Positions 6,935 through 13,742 of a stretch of 20,073 bases of DNA are shown piece after piece (position 1 is the stretch's first letter; the number at the start of each line of letters is the position of its first letter). The DNA comes from Myxococcales bacterium (GTDB lineage: Bacteria > Myxococcota > Myxococcia > Myxococcales > Myxococcaceae). The notes under the pieces were generated by a model, which had not been told where the DNA came from, searched no databases, and worked only from the letters and a program-made list of their open reading frames with translations. The stretch covers positions 45,292 through 65,364 of the forward strand of contig PMBV01000350.1 of NCBI GenBank assembly GCA_003153055.1, in the 5' to 3' direction. The position numbers and the translations under genes are program-made.

Positions 6935-8029
6935 ATGTGCCTCGCGGTGATGAAGGGCTTGCAGTGGCTGCTCAAACGCCTCGAGTGGCTTGGAAAAGTA
7001 CTCCTCGCCATCATCGTGGCCGTCGTCGGGTACCGCCCGAGCCGGAGAGCCCACGCGCCGCTCCGGGCTACCACCCTCGTGTCGAAGCGCGCGCTCTTGG
7101 TGCGCATCGACAACCGGGTCGGGGAGGCACTCCTCACCACGCCCCTCGTCGACACGCTGGCGGCGCAGGGCTTCGAGGTCCACGTCCTCCTCCACCCCCG
7201 CGCGGTACGTGTCCTCACTGGCCTTCCCACCTTGCGACGCATCTGGCCCTTCTCCAAGACGTGGGGGTGCCTCGCAGCGCTCCGGGCCGAGGCCTTCGAT
7301 GTCGTCGTCAACTGCGGCAACTGGGGTGCTGTCTCGGTCACCTCCGCCATCGTCGCCCGGCTGGTGGCCCCGCGGGCGTTGGTCCTCGGTCCGGCCAACT
7401 TCCCCGCTGGCTGGCTCGCCGACCTTCCGGTCACCGCGCGCAGCGACAGTCGCTCGGAGGCACTCCAGCGCCTTCACCTCCTCAGCCCCATCGTCGGCCC
7501 GAAGGCGACGGCTCGTCTGTCGTTCCGCCCGGTGAGCCGAGCCACTGGCCGCCCACCAGGCCCCTACATCGTCATCAACCCCGGCGGTCGACTGGGCTTT
7601 CGCCGCGTCTCGCCCCGACTCTTCGCCGCCGCCGCTCTCGAGGCCCAGGCCTTCGGCGTTACGCCCCTCATCACCTGGGGCCCGGGAGAAGAGGCGTTGG
7701 CCGACGAGGTCCTCGCGCTGGCGCCTCGCGCGACCCGAGCCCCACCCACCGACCTCGACGCCCTCGCCGCGCTCATGGCCGAGGCCGTTGCGACCATCTC
7801 CAACAACACCGGGCCGATGCACCTCGCAGTCGCCGTGGGCTCTCCCACGCTGGCGCTCTTCCTCCATATGGACGCGGAGCGCTGGGGGCATGCGTCGCCT
7901 CCACACCAGATGCTCGACGTGACGCCCCTCGCCGACGCGCCTGCCGAGGCCGAGCAGTTGGTGAGGTCCGCGACGAGGAAGTTCCTCCAGGGCCTCGCCT
8001 CCTCGCGACCGATGACGGCGGTCGAGTAA
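6935..8029 (+). CDS. Family 9 glycosyltransferase (heptosyltransferase-like)
   Basis: The 364-residue protein resembles the ADP-heptose:LPS heptosyltransferase family (GT9), which transfers a heptose or related sugar to lipid A-core or another surface glycan at the cytoplasmic face of the inner membrane. Visible marks are the N-terminal Rossmann start LLVRIDNRVGEALLTTP (about 54-70), the second-domain entry YIVINPGGRLGFRRVSP, and the donor-site signature NNTGPMHLAVAVGSPTLALF (about 290-309). A short amphipathic-hydrophobic N-terminus (LEWLGKVLLAIIVAVVG) could attach it to the membrane. The ATG at 6935 has an AGGG a few bases upstream; the ATG at 6950 (MKGLQWLLKRLEWLG) is equally plausible. 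It is transcribed away from mnmE with only about 70 bp between the starts, so the two probably share a divergent promoter region. The exact acceptor cannot be told. Confidence 0.88.
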   Translation: MCLAVMKGLQWLLKRLEWLGKVLLAIIVAVVGYRPSRRAHAPLRATTLVSKRALLVRIDNRVGEALLTTPLVDTLAAQGFEVHVLLHPRAVRVLTGLPTLRRIWPFSKTWGCLAALRAEAFDVVVNCGNWGAVSVTSAIVARLVAPRALVLGPANFPAGWLADLPVTARSDSRSEALQRLHLLSPIVGPKATARLSFRPVSRATGRPPGPYIVINPGGRLGFRRVSPRLFAAAALEAQAFGVTPLITWGPGEEALADEVLALAPRATRAPPTDLDALAALMAEAVATISNNTGPMHLAVAVGSPTLALFLHMDAERWGHASPPHQMLDVTPLADAPAEAEQLVRSATRKFLQGLASSRPMTAVE

Positions 8030-8191
8030 CCGAGCCAACCCGCCGAAGCCGTTCGCCACCAGACGCCCCGAGGCGAGATAATCTTACCATCGGTCAGTCG
8101 GCCGCGATGTCCCGGCTTCGCCAGCAACTCCTCGCGAGGTTCTCGTCTCCCTCAACCGGCAGTTCCCTCTTCGCATTGCCTCTCGTTTCGG

Positions 8192-8219
8192 ATGGAAGCT
8201 GCTCTTCCATTTGGCCCTC
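8192..8219. repeat. Repeat with hairpin ATGGAAG-CTGCT-CTTCCAT, copy 1
   Basis: Seven-base inverted arms surround a CTGCT loop, followed by TTGGCCCTC. The core recurs exactly 550 bp to the right. Confidence 0.75.
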
Positions 8220-8572
8220 ACCCCTTCGAGCCCCGGACCTGGCCTCGAGAGAGCGCCCCTTCTCGAGTTGAGTTGGGGCTATGGCTCGATGATTGCTCCC
8301 ACTGCCCTGGGGCTTCGGGCTCTGCGAGCGAGGCGGGGGCACTGGCGAGCACCACGAGCCCCTCGGCCGGTCGGTCGAGTGGTGCAGGGCCGGGCTCGTG
8401 GCCCCTTTGCTCACCGCGATCTCGGGGCGAGGCGCTGGCCAGACCGCTCTGTCGGTGGGCACCGGGCTCCTCGCACCTCAAGGCCTGCTCCTGCCCGCTC
8501 GGAGAAAGTGGCGACCTCGCATTGCCCATGGAACACGACCAGAGGGCGGGGAAGGTTGGCCCCTTCTTCGGG

Positions 8573-8625
8573 GCGACAACCAGGTTGTCGCAAATTGGCC
8601 TCTGATCGCGACAACCAAGTTGTCG
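8573..8625. promoter_or_regulatory. Paired palindromes CGACAACCARGTTGTCG
   Basis: The first palindrome is GCGACAACCAGGTTGTCGC (8573-8591), with perfect 9-base arms around one A. The second, CGACAACCAAGTTGTCG (8609-8625), keeps 7-base arms. The two differ only at one central base and their centres are 35 bp apart. This is the layout of a dimeric DNA-binding protein site present twice, but the protein is unknown and no gene starts nearby. Confidence 0.5.
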
Positions 8626-8741
8626 GTCTCATTCTCGCCCCTCGCCGAGGTCGACTCCTTCGACATCAGACAGAGGACCGGGCACTCACCGTCGCTCGAT
8701 TGGGGAGAGCGCCGGTCAGTTTGCGCGCCCGCCTCTCCGCG

Positions 8742-8769
8742 GTGGAAGCTGCTCTTCCATTTGGCCCTC
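8742..8769. repeat. Repeat with hairpin GTGGAAG-CTGCT-CTTCCAT, copy 2
   Basis: This is the second copy of the 8192-8219 element. The 27-bp core is identical, and the outermost arm pair is now a G-T mismatch. Confidence 0.75.
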
Positions 8770-9109
8770 TCCCCTGCGAGCCACGGACCTCGCCTCGAGG
8801 GTCGTGCCGGCTCTCAGGTGTGCTCACCGACGTCTCGGGTCGAGGGGCTGGCCAGACGACCTCGGTGGTTGGCCAGGAGCCCCACCCTCGGCCTTCAATG
8901 CGTGCTCGCCGCTCGGCCCCCGTTGGAAGGCCCCTCCTCGAGGTCGTTGCCGAGGTTCACAGACCCCAACTCCGGCCGCGGATGCGATGACCGCGGCACC
9001 TGAACACTTGACCAGTGGCCGGCGATTCTTCGGTCGACCGCGTTTCGGCAACGGCCGAGCCAGCTCCAGAGCGAAGTTTGGGGCTCGTCCTCCAACGTGC
9101 AACCCATCC

Positions 9110-10309
9110 TCATCGGCGATACACCAGCACCTCTCCGGTCGACCCGGCGAGCCACACCAGAGAAGGGCTCGCGCCGCCCGACGCGGCACCCACCAGCCTC
9201 CACCCCTCGAGCGTCAAGTCGTCCACTCGCATCGTGACGCGCCAATCGCCCCACCCGAAGACTGGTACTGGGTCGCCACGGTCGATGAGCTCCGCCGAGC
9301 GACCGGGGAGAAACGTCACCGAGGGAACCAGCGCGTCAGCCGGAAACCGGAGGAGCCCGATAGCGTCGCTCTCCACGCTCCGCACCCACAAGCCATCGGC
9401 TTCAGCCGCGCCGACGGAGAGCTGTACGGTCGCACAGCTCGACCCACCATCGAGCCAGCCGCGGCACACACTCTGACCCTCGGCGCCCCACACCAGGACA
9501 CCATCGGGGCTCACCACCAGACCACTCGCCCGGCTGGCCGTGCCGACGACGGCCCTTCGCCCCGCCACGCTCAAGCCGCCGTCGTACACGATGTCGAGCA
9601 GCGTCGAGCCAGCAATGGCGAGGAGGCGCCCCTCGCTCGAAGCAGCGGTACCTACGACGCCCGCCAACCCATCCTCGAGCAACGTGGTGCCGACCAGCGG
9701 GCCAGCGCCGGTGTCCTCGAGGCGAGCCACCTCGGTGGCGCTCCACGCCCACAGCACTGCTCCGGCGCTCGAGAAGTGCTTGGCGATGATGCGCTGCACG
9801 CGGCCCCCATCGCGGACCACCTCGAGCTCCTCGGCCCCCTGGCACACCACCACACTCCCCACCAGCCCCACGGCGCTACACGTCTCTGAAGGGAGGAAGC
9901 GCGCCACCGGTGCGACTTGGGAGAAATCGGCCACGACCTGCACCTGCCGCAGCACCACGCCGAGCGAGGGCTCGAAGCGAACCGTCACCAGGTACAACCC
10001 CGGCGTGACGGGCGTGAAACGAACGTTCGTGCTGTATCCGGTGCTCAAGGTGCTGGGGGCATCGGCAGTGCTCTCCACGGGTTGGTTCCTCCCGTCGAGG
10101 ACCGCGGCCACCGCCTGCGTCGCGGGGATGGGCCCCGCCGAGCACAGAACCGCCAGCCCGAGGGAGAGGGTGACGGTCGCTGGCTGAAGAGCCAGCACCA
10201 CCGGCACCGTTCGATCCACCGGCACGCCCTGCCGCCCACAGACGTCGTCCGTCGGGCTCGGGCAAGCGAGCAGCCCAGTAGCGAGAACCGCGGTGTGGAC
10301 GCGTCCCAT
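9110..10309 (-). CDS. Predicted lipoprotein with beta-propeller-like body, unknown function
   Basis: The 399-residue product starts with a lipoprotein signal (MGRVHTAVLATGLLAC, lipobox LLAC, Cys16, then Pro), so it should be lipidated and face the periplasm or outer membrane. Residues around 40-150 look like an immunoglobulin-like fold (TPVTPGLYLVTVRFEPSLGVVLRQVQVVADF). The rest is a run of short beta-strand repeats with GRLLAIAG, GVLVWGAEG and SLVWLAGSTGEVLVYRR, suggesting a beta-propeller. No catalytic motif is seen. I chose the ATG at 10309 because it creates the signal peptide; the frame is open further upstream but runs into the efflux-pump remnant. The gene faces the glycosyltransferase across the repeat region and is divergent from pyrC. 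Proteins of this plan are common in myxobacteria; the role is not inferable. Confidence 0.72.
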   Translation of the reverse strand: MGRVHTAVLATGLLACPSPTDDVCGRQGVPVDRTVPVVLALQPATVTLSLGLAVLCSAGPIPATQAVAAVLDGRNQPVESTADAPSTLSTGYSTNVRFTPVTPGLYLVTVRFEPSLGVVLRQVQVVADFSQVAPVARFLPSETCSAVGLVGSVVVCQGAEELEVVRDGGRVQRIIAKHFSSAGAVLWAWSATEVARLEDTGAGPLVGTTLLEDGLAGVVGTAASSEGRLLAIAGSTLLDIVYDGGLSVAGRRAVVGTASRASGLVVSPDGVLVWGAEGQSVCRGWLDGGSSCATVQLSVGAAEADGLWVRSVESDAIGLLRFPADALVPSVTFLPGRSAELIDRGDPVPVFGWGDWRVTMRVDDLTLEGWRLVGAASGGASPSLVWLAGSTGEVLVYRR

Positions 10310-10337
10310 GGCGACACACGCTACTCCCGCGGCGCCG

Positions 10338-10475
10338 CCGAAGTACGTTGGGGAAGTCGACCAGCAACACTCTGTTGGAGACAACAATGCCAATCATCAT
10401 GATGATGCCCATGAAGCTGTTCACTGAGAGCGTCGTCTGCACGTCCTCGGCGGGCACCACCGGCGCCGTCACCAG
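10338..10475 (-). pseudogene. Remnant of an RND efflux permease (AcrB/CusA family)
   Basis: On the minus strand one frame reads LVTAP, then a short unrelated stretch, then TTLSVNSFMGIIMMIGIVVSN and RVLLVDFPNVLR. This matches the transmembrane region of RND permeases, typically LVTAPLGL...TLSVQSFMGIIMMVGIVVSNSVLLVDF. About ten residues expected between LVTAP and TTLSV are missing, and everything upstream and downstream of this roughly 45-residue piece is gone, so it cannot be functional. The frame runs on in both directions without matching the family. Confidence 0.72.
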
Positions 10476-10558
10476 AGGAGGTGGCCGCTGCCTGGGTCCG
10501 GCGGGGGTGCACACGACACCAGCCCTGTGCCCACGACGAGCACCACGAGAGGTCGCAT
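10469..10558 (-). pseudogene. Possible signal-peptide remnant of an efflux adaptor lipoprotein
   Basis: The minus-strand frame from ATG at 10558 reads MRPLVVLVVGTGLVSCAPPP, a credible lipoprotein signal (lipobox LVSC), and stops after 29 residues. It lies directly upstream of the RND permease piece in the same direction. RND operons often place the periplasmic adaptor, a lipoprotein, just before the permease, so this may be its surviving start. A chance match cannot be excluded. Confidence 0.4.
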
Positions 10559-10652
10559 GAGCAGGGTTTGTACTGGCCGCCAGCGCGCCACCCAACGGCG
10601 GCCGGCGCATCCCACGAGCAGGGGCTCGTCGCTCCGTGTTACGTCAGAGGCC

Positions 10653-11963
10653 ATGTACGACCTCGTCCTCCGTGGTGGAGTCTGCGTCACCCCTTCAGGC
10701 CAAGTCGTCACCTCCATCGCGGTCCGCGACGGGCGAATCGTCGAGGTGGGCCCGGTGGACCCGAGCCAAGCGGCGGAGGTCTTCGACGCCCAGGGGCTCC
10801 ACGTGCTGCCTGGCGTCATCGACCCTCAAGTGCACTTCCGCGAACCTGGCCTGACGCAGAAGGAGGACCTCTCGACGGGCAGCGCAGCCGCGGCGATGGG
10901 CGGCGTCACCGCCTACTTCGAGATGCCCAACACCAAGCCCAGCACCGACTCCGCGGAGCAGCTCGCCTGGAAGGTCACAAGGGCCCGGGAGACGTCATGG
11001 GTGGATTTCGCCTTTTTCGTGGGCGCGACCAAGGAAAACGCTGCCGAGCTCGCCCACCTCGAGCAGCTGGAGGGCGCATGCGGCGTGAAGATGTTCCTCG
11101 GCAGCTCCACCGGAAACCTGTTGGTCGATGACCCAGAGGTGCAGCGGCAGGTGCTGGCCTCGGGGCAACGCCGGGTGGCCTGCCACTGTGAAGACGAAGC
11201 CCGCCTCAAGGAGCGCCGGCCGCTCTTCGAAGGAAAGCCGGTGCGCTTCCACCCCGAGTGGCGCGATGAGGAGTGCGCCGTGCGGTCGACGCGTCACATC
11301 GTCGAGCTGGCGAGGCAGGCAGGCCGCCGGCTGCACCTGCTGCACGTCACCACGGCAGGCGAGCTCCCCATTCTTCAAGCCAACCATGACCTCGTCACCA
11401 TCGAGGTGCCCCCGCAGCACCTCACGCTCTCGGCCCCCGAGTGCTACGAGCGGCTGGGCACGCTGGCTCAGATGAACCCTCCGGTGCGCGACGCACGGCA
11501 CCAGGCCGCCCTGTGGCACGCGGTGCGGAACGGCCTCGTCGACGTGCTGGGGAGCGACCACGCCCCCCACACCCTCGAGGAGAAGTCCAAGCCCTGGCCC
11601 CAGTCTCCGTCGGGCATGCCGGGCGTGCAGACGCTGGTTCCTCTGATGTTGAATCACGTCAACGAGGGGCGCCTCACCCTCGAGCGGCTGGTGGACCTCA
11701 CCTCGACCGGTGTCGCGCGAGTCTTCTCGGCCAAGAGAAAAGGGCGGCTGGCCCCGGGCTTCGACGCCGACTTCACGGTGGTCGACATGAGGGCACGACA
11801 GACCATCACCAACCAGTGGATCGCCTCGCGCTGCGGCTGGACACCCTTCGATGGAATGGCGGTTCGCGGCTGGCCGGTGGCCACCATCGTCCGCGGCAAG
11901 GTGGTGATGCGCGACGGAGCGCTCCTCGGCAAACCCTCGGGTCAGCCCGTCACGTTCGAATGA
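10653..11963 (+). CDS. pyrC: Dihydroorotase-family amidohydrolase
   Basis: Dihydroorotase makes dihydroorotate from N-carbamoyl-aspartate in pyrimidine synthesis, in the cytoplasm. The 436-residue size and motifs fit the longer (type I, COG0044) class. The metal-site motif near the start is DPQVHFREPG (57-66), where the usual HxH reads QxH. Further on are MPNTKP (91-96), the lysine expected to be carboxylated (VKMFLG, Lys146), HCED (His178), LHVTT (His231), and GSDHAPH (Asp302). GMPGVQTLVPLM and the C-terminal RGKVVMRDG are also typical. I chose the ATG at 10653 because the protein then starts as the family does (MYDLVLRGGV) and AGAGG precedes it by two bases; the open frame upstream overlaps the efflux remnant. 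The stop is 1 bp from the converging kinase stop. An allantoinase or hydantoinase-like role is the main alternative. Confidence 0.9.
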   Translation: MYDLVLRGGVCVTPSGQVVTSIAVRDGRIVEVGPVDPSQAAEVFDAQGLHVLPGVIDPQVHFREPGLTQKEDLSTGSAAAAMGGVTAYFEMPNTKPSTDSAEQLAWKVTRARETSWVDFAFFVGATKENAAELAHLEQLEGACGVKMFLGSSTGNLLVDDPEVQRQVLASGQRRVACHCEDEARLKERRPLFEGKPVRFHPEWRDEECAVRSTRHIVELARQAGRRLHLLHVTTAGELPILQANHDLVTIEVPPQHLTLSAPECYERLGTLAQMNPPVRDARHQAALWHAVRNGLVDVLGSDHAPHTLEEKSKPWPQSPSGMPGVQTLVPLMLNHVNEGRLTLERLVDLTSTGVARVFSAKRKGRLAPGFDADFTVVDMRARQTITNQWIASRCGWTPFDGMAVRGWPVATIVRGKVVMRDGALLGKPSGQPVTFE

Positions 11964-11964
11964 C

Positions 11965-13437
11965 TCAGTCCGCCGGGAGCTCGTCCAGCTTGAGCTTCAG
12001 TGGCGTGTTGCGCCCAGCCGCGACCACGAGCGAGAGCTTTCGTCGGCGGCCATCGCTCCCCCGAACGGTGACGAGGTGGGTGCCCACGGGAAGAGAGAAG
12101 CTCACCACGTGGCCCTGACCGAGCACCTGCGGCCCCAGGGACACCTGCGCTTCGGGGAAGAGGACCAAGACGACCTCGCCCTGGGCCCTCGACGAATCGC
12201 TGAGAGAATCCGCGCGATTCACCACCGACTCCCTCAGCTTGGGCCCGCTCATTCCCTGAGTCATCACCCGTTCGAGCGCCGCCGGAGCCACCGGCGCGGC
12301 CTCCTCGTTGAGCATCGCAAACATGCCCACGCCTCCCAACCCCAGGAGCACCAGAGCAATCGACCAGGCAAAACGGCGCTGCCCAGCGCTCTTCTTCTCC
12401 GGCCGAGTCGGAGCAGACCTCCGAGCTGAGCCGCGCATCGGACCCAGGACCTCGGTCGACTTCTCCGCGTGGCGCCTGTTCGAAGCCGACTGGCGGGGCG
12501 TCAGGAGTGCCCGGGTGGCCTCAATCTCTTCAGCGAAGCGCTCCTGCATGAAGATCGCCCGCTCCTCGGGCTCGAAGAACAACTCACCGACCGTCGCCTG
12601 AAGGGCCTGGGCCAGCTCCTTGGCCGACGAGGTTCTCACCGACCGCTCGCGCATGAGCGCCGCCTCGACAATCGCCGAGAGACTCCTTGGCACCGAAGAC
12701 TCCACGACCGCCGCCGCCGGAATCGGGGCCTCGAGGGTGCTCTTGAGCTCCTCGCGCTCGGTGCCCGAAGCGAAGAGCCGTCTCCCGCACACCATCTCCC
12801 AGAGCACCACTCCAAGCGAGAAGATGTCACTCCTGCCGTCCAGTGGCTCTCCCTTGAGCTGCTCCGGTGACATGTAGCCGCCGGTACCCTTGACGGTGCC
12901 GGGTCGGGTCTTCGCCAACCCATTCCTCACCTTGGCGATGCCGAAGTCGAGCAGCTTCACCCGCCCGTCGTACGTCACCATGATGTTCTTCGGCGACACG
13001 TCGCGATGAATGACCGGCGCCTGCTCTCCGGCGACCGTGCGGAACGCATGGGCGTACTGGAGCGCCAGGGCGCACTCATGCACGAGGCTCACCGAGAACC
13101 CGAGCGGCAGCACCGCGCGTTGGCTGGCGCAGGCCCTGACTATCTCGTTGAGATTCTTCCCGGCGATGAACTCCAGCACCACATAGAGCCCTCGCTCGTC
13201 TTCTCCCAGGTCGTAGACCTGCGCGATGTTCGGGTGAGAGAGGGCCGCGGTGATCCGCGCCTCATCGAGGAACATCTTCACCAACTCCTCGTCGCCAGCG
13301 CCCTCGGGCAGAATCCGCTTGATGACGACGTGCTTCCGAAAACCGCCCGGCCCGGTGCTTGCTCCGAGGAGCAGCTGGGCCATGCCTCCTTCAGACAGGG
13401 GAGCCAGGACTTCGTACTTTCCGACGCGCTCCCTCAT
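11965..13437 (-). CDS. Membrane-anchored Ser/Thr protein kinase
   Basis: The 490-residue protein has a complete Hanks-type kinase domain at about 8-285: glycine loop LSEGGMAQLLLG, ATP-binding Lys40 (VVIKRI), Glu59 (DEAR), catalytic loop HRDVSPKN (144-151, the myxobacterial variant), DFG (164-166) and MSPEQL in the activation segment. A basic linker leads to one transmembrane helix (about 356-376). The outer part (about 410-490, VVLVLFPEAQVSLGPQ...LPVGTHLVTVRGSDG) resembles a PEGA-like beta domain. It should therefore be an inner membrane kinase with a cytoplasmic catalytic part and a periplasmic sensor. The start at 13437 is supported by GGAAGGA six bases upstream and by the domain beginning at once; the frame is open to 13530 without a better start. 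It is divergent from the lipoprotein at 13743. The substrate is unknown. Confidence 0.93.
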   Translation of the reverse strand: MRERVGKYEVLAPLSEGGMAQLLLGASTGPGGFRKHVVIKRILPEGAGDEELVKMFLDEARITAALSHPNIAQVYDLGEDERGLYVVLEFIAGKNLNEIVRACASQRAVLPLGFSVSLVHECALALQYAHAFRTVAGEQAPVIHRDVSPKNIMVTYDGRVKLLDFGIAKVRNGLAKTRPGTVKGTGGYMSPEQLKGEPLDGRSDIFSLGVVLWEMVCGRRLFASGTEREELKSTLEAPIPAAAVVESSVPRSLSAIVEAALMRERSVRTSSAKELAQALQATVGELFFEPEERAIFMQERFAEEIEATRALLTPRQSASNRRHAEKSTEVLGPMRGSARRSAPTRPEKKSAGQRRFAWSIALVLLGLGGVGMFAMLNEEAAPVAPAALERVMTQGMSGPKLRESVVNRADSLSDSSRAQGEVVLVLFPEAQVSLGPQVLGQGHVVSFSLPVGTHLVTVRGSDGRRRKLSLVVAAGRNTPLKLKLDELPAD

Positions 13438-13742
13438 GTCGTCCTTCCGTCGAGCCGCGATGGATTCCTGTTCCTTTCCTGTTGGGAACCAGCCCGCCCT
13501 GTGGAGAAAAGGTCGCTCTCCCTCCCACATCTCTCGACCCTTGGGAAAACTACCCCACTTTTCAACAGGCCGTTCACCTCTAACTTAATGAAATAATTGA
13601 TTTATTTCTCTCTCCACAGGTGAACCCCCCACTACCACTGCTACTGCATATGTAAGAGATCAAATCATAGAGAAGCCTTGGAAGAGGCGAGGCTAAGAAG
13701 TGTTGTGGGTAAGAGCCCCCGACCCGCAGAGGAAGACGAAAG
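13438..13742. other. Divergent AT-rich intergenic region with DnaA-box-like motifs; candidate oriC
   Basis: The segment 13581-13610 is 25 of 30 A/T, striking in this GC-rich window. Around it are 9-mers close to the DnaA box TTATCCACA, read on either strand: TTCTCCACA (13500-13508, one mismatch), TTACCCACA (13704-13712, one mismatch), TTTTCAACA (13559-13567, two), CTCTCCACA (13610-13618, two) and TTCCCAACA (13480-13488, three). A perfect 10-base inverted repeat CCTGTGGAGA/TCTCCACAGG (13498-13507 and 13611-13620) brackets the AT-rich core. An origin near the parS cluster is expected in this kind of genome, but dnaA is not in the window. The simpler reading is a divergent promoter region for the kinase and the lipoprotein. 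Confidence 0.35.

Larger units (their letters stand above)
8030..9109. other. Convergent gene-free region with its own imperfect repeats
   Basis: This 1.08-kb gap between two converging genes has no ORF with a recognisable product. It holds two copies of a repeat with an identical 27-bp core (8193-8219 and 8743-8769, with similarity continuing about 30 bp further), a second repeated segment (8409-8444 and 8822-8857, 31 of 36 bases identical), and the paired palindromes at 8573-8625. Both neighbours end here, so the region is not an ordinary promoter. No rho-independent terminator with a T tract is visible. Confidence 0.65.

Noticed and set aside
8521..8534. parS-like ATTGCCCATGGAAC in the convergent gap
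   Set aside because: It has four mismatches, a level at which several chance matches are expected in 20 kb, and no parS repeat flank surrounds it.
8030..9109. Long open frames of up to 259 codons in the convergent gap
   Set aside because: They overlap each other on both strands, match no family I know, and cross the repeats and palindromes; high GC content alone gives such frames.
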